From: Sva-07 sp963717385
GTDB taxonomy: Bacteria; Actinomycetota; Acidimicrobiia; Acidimicrobiales; Ilumatobacteraceae
Direction: 5' to 3'
Length of the DNA: 64,000 bases
Assembly (NCBI GenBank): GCA_963717385.1
Contig: CAVQWE010000006.1
Span: 186,001 to 250,000, forward strand
Below are positions 35,572 through 43,871 of this stretch, piece by piece (within the stretch, counting starts at the first letter, position 1; every line of letters starts with the position of its first letter). Position numbers and translations under genes: made by a program. A model generated the notes under the pieces. It was not told the origin of the DNA. It saw only the letters and a list, made by a program, of their open reading frames with translations, and ran no database searches.

Positions 35572-37031
35572 GACAGTGCCTCCAGGAACTCGCGGGCAAC
35601 CGCCCGATCGTCGAAGTCGATGGTGTGCTCGGCGAACTCCTGGGTCGTCTCGTGACCCTTGCCGGCAATGACCACCACGTCGCCTTCGTTTGCAGCGCTG
35701 ATCGCCTCGCCGATCGCTTCACGGCGGTCGACGAGCGCGACCACATCGACCGACGAATCCGCCTCGATACCACCGAGGATCTCAGCGACGATCTGCTCGG
35801 GTGACTCGTCGCGAGGATTGTCGGAGGTCACGACGACTCGGTCCGCGCCTCGCGCGGCGACAGCTCCCATCACCGGACGCTTCGCTCGGTCACGATTGCC
35901 GCCACAGCCGAAGACGACACTGACCGAACCACGTGCACCCACGACGGAGCGTGCTGCTTCGAGGACACGTTCCAGACCGTCAGGTGTATGTGCATAGTCG
36001 ACGACGACGGAGATGTTGCGGCGACGGCTCACGGCGGTGTCGACCACTTCGAATCGACCGGGCACCGACGCCAGCGATGCCACGCCGGCAACAGCCACAT
36101 CGGGATCGATGCCCAGCTCGACCGCTGTCGTGAGCGCCGCCAACGAGTTGGCCACGTTGAAGTCGCCGCCCATCGGCACGTGGACGCTCCTGCCGCGCCA
36201 GACATAGCGGTGTGCAGCAGCGGTCACCTCGACGTCGGCGATGTCGTCGAGACTGTAGGTGACGACGCGGAACTCACGACCCGGCGTGTTCGAGGCCGCC
36301 GTATCGGCGATCAGTCGACCGTGGGCGTCATCGATGTTGATCACGCCCACGCCGGCGAAGGTCGAGTCGAACAACCTCGCCTTGGCACGGAAGTACGCCT
36401 CGTACGAGCCGTGCAGGTCGAGGTGGTCGTGACCGAGATTGGTGAAGACGACGGCGTCGAATTCGGTGCCGTCGATTCGGTGCATCGCCAGAGCGTGCGA
36501 TGACACCTCGAGCACTGCTGCGGTCTTCGCGTCGGAGACGAACCTGCCCAAGGTGGACTGCAGCTCGGGCGCCTCGGGTGTGGTGCGTGCCCCCTGCAGC
36601 GTCCCGATGACACCGCAGGGACGCCCATCTGCTTCGAAGATCGCCGCCATCAGCGCGGCCGTGGTCGTCTTGCCGTTGGTCCCCGTGATCCCCACCGTTG
36701 CCAGCGCACGACTGGGATGGCCGGCAACCTCGGCGGCAATCGGTCCGAGACGAAGTCGGGTGTCGTCGACGACGATCTGAGGAACCCCTCGCCCGTCTGG
36801 TCCTTGGTCGTCGAGGGCTTCGAGGTGGTGGTCGACGAGCACTGCGGACGCCCCGGCGCCGACGGCCTCGACAGCAAAGCGATGACCGTCGAAGTGTTCA
36901 CCTCGCAGACATGCATACAGCGAGCCGGGAACGACCAGTCGCGAGTCGTGCACGACCGAACCGCTGACGATCTGCTGATCGACGAGCAGTCGGAGCTCAC
37001 TCAACCCGGTTGGGTCTGCAGCAGGAGTCAT
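35568..37031 (-). CDS. murE: UDP-MurNAc-L-Ala-D-Glu:diamino acid ligase
   Basis: Adds the third residue to the muropeptide, 487 residues. The ATP loop is VGITGTNGKTTTAALMAAIF, and VFTNLGHDHLDLHGSYEAYF is the carbamylated-Lys region. The substrate loop VTSDNPRDESPEQI contains DNPR, the motif of meso-diaminopimelate-specific enzymes, so the wall should be mDAP type. The ATG at 37031 lies 8 nt after the ftsI stop; a longer frame upstream overlaps ftsI and is not conserved. Confidence 0.95.
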   Translation of the reverse strand: MTPAADPTGLSELRLLVDQQIVSGSVVHDSRLVVPGSLYACLRGEHFDGHRFAVEAVGAGASAVLVDHHLEALDDQGPDGRGVPQIVVDDTRLRLGPIAAEVAGHPSRALATVGITGTNGKTTTAALMAAIFEADGRPCGVIGTLQGARTTPEAPELQSTLGRFVSDAKTAAVLEVSSHALAMHRIDGTEFDAVVFTNLGHDHLDLHGSYEAYFRAKARLFDSTFAGVGVINIDDAHGRLIADTAASNTPGREFRVVTYSLDDIADVEVTAAAHRYVWRGRSVHVPMGGDFNVANSLAALTTAVELGIDPDVAVAGVASLASVPGRFEVVDTAVSRRRNISVVVDYAHTPDGLERVLEAARSVVGARGSVSVVFGCGGNRDRAKRPVMGAVAARGADRVVVTSDNPRDESPEQIVAEILGGIEADSSVDVVALVDRREAIGEAISAANEGDVVVIAGKGHETTQEFAEHTIDFDDRAVAREFLEALS

Positions 37032-37039
37032 CTGCGAGT

Positions 37040-39058
37040 TCACGACGCCGGACAGCCAGGGGCGTCCGGCGCCGGGACGATGCCGAGTTCGTGGATGAGC
37101 GTGGGTGCGAGTTCGGCGAACACCGGCGCAGCCGCAGTTCCGCCGAAGCGGTCGTTGGTTCCCGCCGGCGGTTCGTCGACCGACACGAGCACCGTCACCT
37201 GGGGGTCCTCCGCCGGGAAGAACCCAACGAAACTGGCGTAGTAGATCCGATCGCCGTTGTCGTCGTAGTAGGTGCCGTTGTCGGCCGCCTTGAACGCCGT
37301 TCCGGTCTTGCCGGCGATCGACAGACCATCGACCTGTGCGAGTGTCGCCGTTCCGCTGCACACCACGTTGCGCATCATCTCGGTCGTCTGACTCGCTGCG
37401 AGTTCGGTCACGACCGAACGCGATTCGGACGGGGCGGTCTCGGTGATGGACCCATCGGTTCCGACGGTCGCCTTGAGCAGTTTCGGGGCCACGTAGGTGC
37501 CCTTGTTCGCGATCGTGTTGACCGCTGCGACGAGCTGCAACGAGGTGCTCGACACACCCTGGCCGTACGAGACGGTGACGCGCTCCGACCCCCAGAGATC
37601 CTCGGGCTGCTTCAAGATGCCCGGCGACTCGCCAGGGAAGTCGAGCGCCGTCTTCGACCCGAGACCGAACTGGGCCATGTACTCGCGATGACGTTCACGA
37701 CCCATCTCCTGCTGCACGAAGATCGTCCCGATGTTCGACGACTCGGTCAGGATCTGCGCGACCGACATCCACTCGTCGGGGTGCTGGTGCGAGTCCTTCA
37801 AGAGGTCGTCGTAGTACTGCTTTCGCCAGGGCACCAGGTACGAGGTGTCCGGCGTGACGAGGCCCTCGCTCAGCGAACTCGCAATGGTGATGACCTTGGC
37901 GACCGAGCCCGGCTCGTACGCGTCGACGGCTGCGAAGTTGCCCGATGTGACACCGTATTGGCCACTCTCGTCATCGAATCGCACCGACGCCATCGAGTAG
38001 ATCTCGCCGGTGTCGGTATCCATCGCGATCGCGGTTGCACCCTTCGCACCGATCGCTGCGACCTGCTCGAGCAGCACCTGTTCGGTGGAGTACTGCACCG
38101 ACCGATCGAGCGTGAGCACGAGGTCGTCACCGGCGACAGGCTGAACGACGACGCTCTCCGAACCCGGGATCGACCGACCACCTGGAGCCACTTCTCGGCG
38201 CATCTCTCCCCCGGTGCCGGTGAGCACGTCGTCGAACTGCAGCTCCAGTCCGGAGATTCCGGCGCCGTCGATGTTGGTTCGCCCGATCACGCTGCGACCG
38301 GTGTCGCCACCAGGCATCTCGCGCCGGCTCTCACGATCGACGTTCACCCCCGCCAGCTTCATCGCCGCGATCTGATCGCCGATGTCGGCGTCGGCCTGGC
38401 GCTGGACGAAGACGAAGCCACGGTCCTTCGAGGCGATCTCCGCGAGGAGTTCAGCGGCCTTGTCATCGCTCAGCTCGAGGAGGTCGTCGAGGACCTGGAC
38501 GGTGGCAGGTCCGTTGTCGATCAGCTTGGGGTTGATCGACACCGTCACCGCCGGCACCGACATCGCCAGCTCGGCGCCGTGGCGGTCGAAGACGGTGCCG
38601 CGCTGTGCCGGAATCGTCACCGAACGGGTCCATTGGTCGGTGGCCGCCGAGCGGAGGGTCTCTGCCTCGGTGGTCTGCAGGAAGGCCACACGGCCGATCA
38701 GGCTCAACAGCACTGCGCCGATCACGATCAAGGCGACGATCAAGCGACGACGCGGCGACCCCGAGCGAAAACGCGAAACACGGCGAACCGGTGCCTTGGC
38801 GCGCACTTTGGCGCGCGGTGCCACCTTCGCTCGGGTGGGCGCCGAGGTCGTCTTGCGACGGGCGTCGGGGTGCACCCTGGCTCCGGTTCGCGCGCTGGAC
38901 CGCTCGCGGGTCGCCGGGTGGCGCTTGGCGTGTGTCTTCGAAGTCGCCTTCGCCTCGGTGTTGCGACGACGACCGTCTCCAGTCCGTGCGCTCGACGTCG
39001 TGGTCCCGTGGGTGCGAGCACCGACAGTCGAGTGGTGACTTCGGGTCAGCGGCTTCAC
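37040..39058 (-). CDS. ftsI: Division transpeptidase FtsI (PBP3) with long basic cytoplasmic arm
   Basis: A class B penicillin-binding protein cross-linking septal peptidoglycan, 672 residues. Residues 1-105 form a strongly basic, disordered cytoplasmic arm (many Arg, Lys, His, Thr, almost no acidic residues). The membrane helix spans about 106-122 (LIVALIVIGAVLLSLIG). The pedestal domain contains RGTVFDRHGAELA. The transpeptidase motifs are SVAK in AYEPGSVAKVITI, SSN in LTESSNIGT, and KTG in LSIAGKTGTAFKA. Start is the GTG at 39058, overlapping the ftsL stop as GTGA. Confidence 0.95.
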   Translation of the reverse strand: MKPLTRSHHSTVGARTHGTTTSSARTGDGRRRNTEAKATSKTHAKRHPATRERSSARTGARVHPDARRKTTSAPTRAKVAPRAKVRAKAPVRRVSRFRSGSPRRRLIVALIVIGAVLLSLIGRVAFLQTTEAETLRSAATDQWTRSVTIPAQRGTVFDRHGAELAMSVPAVTVSINPKLIDNGPATVQVLDDLLELSDDKAAELLAEIASKDRGFVFVQRQADADIGDQIAAMKLAGVNVDRESRREMPGGDTGRSVIGRTNIDGAGISGLELQFDDVLTGTGGEMRREVAPGGRSIPGSESVVVQPVAGDDLVLTLDRSVQYSTEQVLLEQVAAIGAKGATAIAMDTDTGEIYSMASVRFDDESGQYGVTSGNFAAVDAYEPGSVAKVITIASSLSEGLVTPDTSYLVPWRKQYYDDLLKDSHQHPDEWMSVAQILTESSNIGTIFVQQEMGRERHREYMAQFGLGSKTALDFPGESPGILKQPEDLWGSERVTVSYGQGVSSTSLQLVAAVNTIANKGTYVAPKLLKATVGTDGSITETAPSESRSVVTELAASQTTEMMRNVVCSGTATLAQVDGLSIAGKTGTAFKAADNGTYYDDNGDRIYYASFVGFFPAEDPQVTVLVSVDEPPAGTNDRFGGTAAAPVFAELAPTLIHELGIVPAPDAPGCPAS

Positions 39059-39537
39059 GGCTCTCCTTCGGTGACGCTCTTGACCGACCGGAACTGGTCG
39101 AGCGGATCGAGGTGGATGACGATCCTGACGGCACCGTCGCCGATCGGACCGGCCGCGGCCAACTGCCGAGCGACCGCCTCCGGCGTCACCGTGACGAACG
39201 TGCTCGCACGACCTCGGCGCATGCCGAGTTCCGATGCGGCTGCCGCGAGCCGAACCGGCGAACGCAGCTCGGCGCGCTCGTAGCGGAGCTCGTCGAACCG
39301 CTCGCGCTCCACGGTGACCTGACGGTCGAGACGGTCGAGACGGAGCTGACGCTCGGCGAGTTGAGTGTGGAACACCGCCGCTCCGAGCAGGCCGAGGAAC
39401 ACCAGCGACCAGGCAAGACCGGCGAGCATCGCCGGCCACCGGCGACGACGAGGCACGACCGACAGCGATGGTCGCTTGTCGGCGTTCGTACCTGCCGATC
39501 GGGGCTTGATGTCACGGAGCAACGGCAATGCGATCAT
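39055..39537 (-). CDS. ftsL: FtsL-like septum formation protein
   Basis: A 160-residue bitopic protein with a basic cytoplasmic N-terminus (VPRRRRW), one membrane helix near residues 35-55 (AMLAGLAWSLVFLGLLG) and an extracytoplasmic coiled coil rich in Leu, Arg and Glu (ERQLRLDRLDRQVTVERERF). Size, topology and position between rsmH and ftsI identify it as FtsL, which is otherwise poorly conserved. It overlaps rsmH and ftsI by 4 nt each. Confidence 0.82.
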   Translation of the reverse strand: MIALPLLRDIKPRSAGTNADKRPSLSVVPRRRRWPAMLAGLAWSLVFLGLLGAAVFHTQLAERQLRLDRLDRQVTVERERFDELRYERAELRSPVRLAAAASELGMRRGRASTFVTVTPEAVARQLAAAGPIGDGAVRIVIHLDPLDQFRSVKSVTEGEP

Positions 39538-40523
39538 GACTTCTCCACCTGTTGTCCATCGCTTTTCCGGAGAGCGACGATCCGCTCGACGACGCGCAAC
39601 CGGGCCGAAGCCGCACGCCGGTTTCGCTGACGCTCGGCATCACCGGCCCGCTTCGGAACGCCACGAACGATGCGGACGGTCTGGATGGCACCGCAGACGC
39701 ACGGAAGGTCGTGAGGGCAGTCGCAGGCACCAGCGGCCGCAGCGAAGCGGTCCTTGACGATTCGGTCCTCGCCAGAGTGATAGGAGAGCACCGCGATCCG
39801 CCCACCTGGCCGCGTTGCCTGGACCGCCTGGTCGAGCGCATCGGGCAACACTCCGAGTTCGTTGTTGACCTCGATCCGAATCGCCTGGAACGTCCGCTTG
39901 GCCGGATGGCCACCGCTTCGTCGCGCCGCGGCTGGGATCGCTGTCGTCACCACAGCGGCGAGTTCAGTGGTCGTCTGAATCGGCCGGGCAGCGCACACCG
40001 CTCGGGCGATACGGCTGGCGAAACGTTCGTCTCCGTATCGTTTGATGACACGAGACAGCTCGGCTTCGGAGTAGCCGTTGACGACGTCGTCAGCAGACCA
40101 TGCCTGGTCGGCGTCCATGCGCATGTCGAGCGGGCCCTCGTGACGGTAGGAAAACCCCCGGTCGCCTCGATCGAGCTGCGGGGACGACACTCCCAGATCG
40201 AAGAGCGCACCACTGATGCTCTCGACATCGTGGTCGGCGAGGGCCGCTTAGAACTCGTCGAAGCGTCGCTGACTGGTCCGGACGCGGTCGCCGTAGTCGG
40301 CCAAACGTTCGGTCGCCGCCTCGAGTGCCTCGCTGTCCTGGTCGATACCGAGCACGTCGACGTCGTCACGCGAGTCGAGGATCGCTGCGCTGTGGCCTCC
40401 TCCGCCGAGCGTGGCGTCGACGATCGTGCCGGCGGGCACGGACGCGAAGATCTCGGTGATCTCGTCGACCATGACCGGCGAATGCTCGAAGCTCGATGCC
40501 GTCGCACGGTCGCCGGAGGGCAT
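39534..40523 (-). CDS. rsmH: 16S rRNA (cytosine-1402-N4)-methyltransferase, with in-frame stop
   Basis: Methylates C1402 of 16S rRNA with SAM. The N-terminal part has HSPVMVDEI and the SAM loop VDATLGGGGHSAAIL. After an in-frame TAA (40248-40250) the same frame continues with LADHDVESISGALFDLGVSS, PQLDRGDRGFSYR and the late LSYHSGEDRIVKDRF. Unlike the other broken genes here, no base is gained or lost: one codon, expected to be Glu or similar, reads TAA. A sequencing substitution or a recent nonsense mutation is likely. The ATG at 40523 overlaps the mraZ stop as TGATG. Repaired length is 329 residues. Confidence 0.88.
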
Positions 40524-40936
40524 CAACGGCCTCCGGCGATCTCGTGCTGGCCGGCGACCTCGCCGAGCCGGTAGGCCTGCGGGTCCCAGATCTCGATCTG
40601 ATCGATGTTGCCGAGCACCACGACCGCAGCCTGCGGTGCCAGACCGGCATGGTCTCGCAGACGGGCGTCGAGTGTGACCCGACCCTGCTTGTCGATGGTG
40701 GCCTCACTGGCCGACGAGGCGAATGCGCGCAAACGGTTGCGGGACACCTCGCCTCGCTTGGCCTTGGCCACCATGTCGGCCGCTTCGGCCTCGAAGGTCT
40801 CGACGCTGCGGACGCTGACACAGCCGTCATCGCCGAAGAAGAGGTAGCAGTGGTCGCCGAGTTCGCCACGGTACGCCGAAGGGAGTGCTACTCGCCCTCG
40901 CTCATCGAGCTGTCGCTCGTGTACCCCGACAAACAC
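40523..40936 (-). CDS. mraZ: Transcriptional regulator MraZ
   Basis: A 137-residue protein of two AbrB-like swapped-hairpin domains, which form a ring and repress the dcw operon promoter. The first domain begins FVGVHERQLDERGRVALPSA and the second has EATIDKQGRVTLDARLRDHA with the family's DxxGR repeats. GTG start at 40936; GAGGAA lies 8 nt upstream (40945-40950). It is the first gene of the division cluster and lies about 60 nt downstream of a repeat-rich promoter, consistent with autoregulation. Confidence 0.95.
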   Translation of the reverse strand: MFVGVHERQLDERGRVALPSAYRGELGDHCYLFFGDDGCVSVRSVETFEAEAADMVAKAKRGEVSRNRLRAFASSASEATIDKQGRVTLDARLRDHAGLAPQAAVVVLGNIDQIEIWDPQAYRLGEVAGQHEIAGGR

Positions 40937-40998
40937 GCGCCGCGTTCCTCATTTCCACCCCCGCGGCGAACCTGCCGTGCCGGGAACGCGGGAGTTCT

Positions 40999-41085
40999 CC
41001 CCAGCACTCCCCATTCTTCCCCCATTTGCCCCCATTGTCAACCATTCGACCCCATTTCATCCCCGTTCCTCCCCGTTCGGCCCCC
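40999..41085 (-). promoter_or_regulatory. MraZ operator array: about eight 10-bp-spaced TGGGG repeats
   Basis: On the minus strand AA[T/C]GGGG units recur at 10-bp intervals. On the plus strand the C-runs end at 41002, 41012, 41023, 41033, 41043 (degenerate), 41053, 41064 and 41074, with a further C-run at 41081-41085. One interval is 11 bp. E. coli MraZ binds TGGGN repeats separated by 5 nt, the same 10-bp period, usually three copies. The array covers the -35 and -10 elements. Confidence 0.82.
41013..41041 (-). promoter_or_regulatory. Promoter of the dcw (mraZ) operon
   Basis: TTGACA (41036-41041), a 17-bp spacer and AAGAAT (41013-41018) on the minus strand. Transcription would start near 41006 and give a leader of about 70 nt to the mraZ GTG. 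The elements interleave with TGGGG repeats. Confidence 0.7.
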
Positions 41086-41197
41086 TGAGCACCCGGACCA
41101 CCCACGAGCTCACCCGTCGCCACCCGAAATCCGGAGCCAAGCTCGCGCCCAGCGCGAGCCCAGGTGCGGAATCTCGGAAACCGGCGCCGACCTGCGG

Positions 41198-41868
41198 TCA
41201 GGAGAGGTGCTCGATGAGCGTGCCGATGACGGCATCGGCGACATCGGCCGACAGCGTTGCGACCGGTGTGAGATCGACGGTCGCAGGACGAACCGCCGGA
41301 TCCAACAGGTCGACGAGCCAGGCAGGGTCGTACGTGGAGTACCAGCAACACTGCAACCGGGCTGCATGGCGTGTGCGGCGCTGACTGATGCCGACGAGTT
41401 TCCGGCCATCCACGAGCACTTCGCCGGCGCCCACACCGTCGAAACAGACCATCGACGACCACGGCGAGGAGCGCATCGCTCCCTGCGTGCACGACAACAT
41501 CGTGCGTCTGCGATCATCGGCTCGATCGCTGCTGCCACATGACGACCCAGCCACACCATCGGGGCGTGCACGTCGACCGCCCAGCCAACCGTGTCTGCCG
41601 GCACGATCACGTCGATCCAGGTGACCTCGCCGGGGCGCAACAACACCGCTCCCCCGCCGCTGCGCCGCCTGACCACCTCGACGCCGGCGCTCCGGCATGC
41701 CTCGGCATCGACCACGGACAGATCCTGTGTCGAGCCCAGCACCAGGGCCGGCGACGTGATGTCATGCTGCCAGATCTCGCAACGAGCCGGATCTGGCACC
41801 TCGCGTGCATGGAACTCAGACGCTGTCGACTGCGACCGGACGAGCCGGTACGGCGTCGGTGAGTTCAT
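41198..41868 (-). CDS. Lipoate--protein ligase family protein (one frameshift)
   Basis: A biotin/lipoate ligase-fold protein of about 223 residues. The N-terminal part has GSTQDLSVVDAEACRSAGVE and the cofactor-binding RRRSGGGAVLLRPGE. The C-terminal part has GAGEVLVDGRKLVGISQRRT with the conserved Lys. The two parts are in different frames; the break is near 41495 and needs one added base (or two removed) to restore, unlike the insertion type seen elsewhere. It may transfer lipoyl or octanoyl groups, but the substrate is not certain. The ATG overlaps the HNH gene stop. Confidence 0.78.
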
Positions 41869-42362
41869 GACGCGAGCGGCAGGTAGGCGCGCCACGTCTC
41901 GGGGACGCCACTCACCGCCACCACGACCCACGCCGTCGAGCGCGGCGCACGACACGGCCGCGCCAAACGCATGCCGGCCTCGTCGGGAGTGCGGTCGCGC
42001 TTGCCGAGGTTGCACGGCCGGCAGGCGGCTGCGACGTTCTCCCAGCTGTGCGGGCCACCCTTCGATCGCGGCACGACGTGGTCGATCGAGTCGGCCCGTT
42101 CGCCGCAGTACTGGCACAGGTAGTCGTCTCGAGCGAAGATCGCCCGGCGCGACAGCGCGGCACGACGCACGTAGGGCACCTTGACCATGTATCGCAGGCG
42201 GATCACCGACGGGCTCGGCACGCTCAAACGCTCCGAGTGGATGACTCGTCCGTCGTCTTCGAGCATGTCGGCCTTCTCGGCGATCACCAGACAGGTCGCT
42301 CGCTGAATCGACACGATGCTCAGCGGTTCGAAGCTGGCGTTGAGTACGAGCGCGCTCAACAC
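41865..42362 (-). CDS. HNH endonuclease-domain protein
   Basis: A 165-residue protein. The N-terminal part (MLSALVLNASFEPLSIVSIQ) is typical of a housekeeping HNH family widespread in actinobacteria. The HNH domain has YCGERADSIDHVVPRSKGG, then NVAAACRPCNLGKRDRTP, with CxxC pairs for zinc. No phage or restriction genes are nearby, so a mobile-element origin is not supported. The function of this subfamily is unknown. It overlaps the lipoate ligase-like gene by 4 nt. Confidence 0.85.
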   Translation of the reverse strand: MLSALVLNASFEPLSIVSIQRATCLVIAEKADMLEDDGRVIHSERLSVPSPSVIRLRYMVKVPYVRRAALSRRAIFARDDYLCQYCGERADSIDHVVPRSKGGPHSWENVAAACRPCNLGKRDRTPDEAGMRLARPCRAPRSTAWVVVAVSGVPETWRAYLPLAS

Positions 42363-42387
42363 GGCTCGGCTCCTGCTCGGTCGCCGT

Positions 42388-42627
42388 TCAGGCGTCGAGC
42401 CGCTGCCAGTCGCGGCACCATCGCAGGTAGTTCAGCACATCTTCGGGCTCGGGGCGATGCGAGATGTCACCGTATTGGGTGACGAGTCGGAACTCGAGAT
42501 ACGACCGAGACGGCATCGGCAGGTACGGCGAACGCGACCACCACCGCGACGGCACGAGCCGACGGGCCTGACGAATCGCCGTGGTCCACAACGACGGATG
42601 CCGCAACACGACCGCGAGGGTCGACAT
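42388..42627 (-). CDS. Small conserved protein of unknown function (79 aa)
   Basis: Begins MSTLAVVLRHPSLWTTAIRQ and contains many Arg, Trp and Tyr residues (RRLVPSRWWSRSPYLPMP), ending in DVLNYLRWCRDWQRLDA. Similar short proteins occur next to dehydrogenases in actinobacteria, but I cannot name the family. The ATG overlaps the acyl-CoA dehydrogenase stop as TGATG, so the two are likely co-translated. It has no signal peptide or clear membrane segment. Confidence 0.65.
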   Translation of the reverse strand: MSTLAVVLRHPSLWTTAIRQARRLVPSRWWSRSPYLPMPSRSYLEFRLVTQYGDISHRPEPEDVLNYLRWCRDWQRLDA

Positions 42628-43847
42628 CACTGCGGCTTGGGCTCCTTCGGCAGCTGGAGGATCATCTCGCCGATGATGTTGCGTTGGATCTGCGACGAGC
42701 CGGCATAGATCGTGCCGGCGCGAGCGTTGAGGAAGGTGCCACCCCACGAACCCGAGGTGTTGGCTGCGCCGGGGTCGTCGGTCTGGAAGGCCGACGACGG
42801 CGGACGGCCGTCGAGCGTCATCGCGTCGGCGCCGAGGATGTCGATGGCGAGTTCGGTGACCTTGAGGTGGTACTCGCTCCAGTACAGCTTGGAGATCGCC
42901 CCATCGGGGCCAGGGTGGTGACCTGCGAGGAACTGGGTGAGCGTGCGCTGGCCGAGGAACTTCATGATCTGGACCTTGGAGTGGCACCAGGCCAAACGCT
43001 GGCGAATGATCGGATCGTCGGCGAGACCCCGCTCTCGGGCCATGTCGAACAGACGGTCGAGTTCGGCTTGGTAGCGGATCGGCCCGGTGGCTGCCGCCTC
43101 GCCGCGCTCGAAGCCGAGCAACGACATTGCCACTGCCCAACCGTTGTTGACGCCACCGATGACCTGGTCCTTCGGACAGCGCGCATCGGTGTAGAACACC
43201 TCGTTGAACTCGCTCTCGCCGGAGATCATCTTGATCGGGCGGACCTCGATGCCCGGCTGCTCCATCGGCACGAGCAGGAACGAGATCCCCTTGTGCTTGG
43301 GTGAGTCGGGATCGGTGCGTGCGAGGGTGAAGATGTGGTCGGCGAGATGGCCTGCCGACGTCCAGATCTTCTGGCCGTTCAGCACCCACTCGTCGCCGTC
43401 GAGTTCGGCCTTGAGCCCCACGTTGCCGAGGTCGGAACCCGCGTCGGGCTCGGAGTAGCCCTGGCACCAGGTGTCCTCGCCGGAGAGGATTCGTGGCAGG
43501 TAGTGCTGCTTTTGTTCCTCGGAACCCCACATCAACAGCGTGTTGCCGAGCATCTGGATGCCGAACACGTCGTTGGGTCCGCCGGTCGGCACACCCGCAC
43601 GAGCGAACTCTTCGGCGAGGAGCACCTGCTCGGTGGCCGACAGTCCAGCCCCGCCGTACTCCTGGGGCCAACCGGGTGCCAGGTAGTTGGCCTCGTACAG
43701 GGTCTTGCGCCACTCGGTGACGAACTCCTCGAGTTCGTCGCCGACGAGCGCGCCCATCCCCTTCCAGTTGGCGGGCAGCTTCTCGGCGAGGAACGCCTGC
43801 ACCTTTTCGCGGTACGCCTCGGCTTCTGGGGAGTAGGTCGGATCCAT
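42627..43847 (-). CDS. Acyl-CoA dehydrogenase family protein
   Basis: A 406-residue FAD enzyme that would introduce a 2,3-double bond into an acyl-CoA. The N-terminal domain has WPQEYGGAGLSATEQVLLAE, the FAD region has GYSEPDAGSDLGNV and WVLNGQKIWTSAGHLAD, and the C-terminus has AGTIYAGSSQIQRNIIGE. This last segment is typical of the larger FadE-type enzymes, some of which act on sterol side chains or branched substrates. Chain-length preference cannot be read. ATG at 43847, with TAGCCT 7 nt upstream. Confidence 0.9.
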   Translation of the reverse strand: MDPTYSPEAEAYREKVQAFLAEKLPANWKGMGALVGDELEEFVTEWRKTLYEANYLAPGWPQEYGGAGLSATEQVLLAEEFARAGVPTGGPNDVFGIQMLGNTLLMWGSEEQKQHYLPRILSGEDTWCQGYSEPDAGSDLGNVGLKAELDGDEWVLNGQKIWTSAGHLADHIFTLARTDPDSPKHKGISFLLVPMEQPGIEVRPIKMISGESEFNEVFYTDARCPKDQVIGGVNNGWAVAMSLLGFERGEAAATGPIRYQAELDRLFDMARERGLADDPIIRQRLAWCHSKVQIMKFLGQRTLTQFLAGHHPGPDGAISKLYWSEYHLKVTELAIDILGADAMTLDGRPPSSAFQTDDPGAANTSGSWGGTFLNARAGTIYAGSSQIQRNIIGEMILQLPKEPKPQ

Positions 43848-43854
43848 GCCCGAA

Positions 43855-43860
43855 AGGCTA
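43855..43860 (-). promoter_or_regulatory. -10 hexamer TAGCCT, leaderless start of acyl-CoA dehydrogenase
   Basis: TAGCCT on the minus strand lies 7 nt before the ATG at 43847. It drives the acyl-CoA dehydrogenase, small protein, HNH and lipoate ligase-like run. Confidence 0.5.
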
Positions 43861-43871
43861 CTCGCCGGGGA

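Noticed and set aside
41865..42362. HNH gene as a homing endonuclease or phage remnant
   Set aside because: It sits in a coupled run of housekeeping-type genes, belongs to a widespread chromosomal family, and has no integrase, terminase or intron signature around it.
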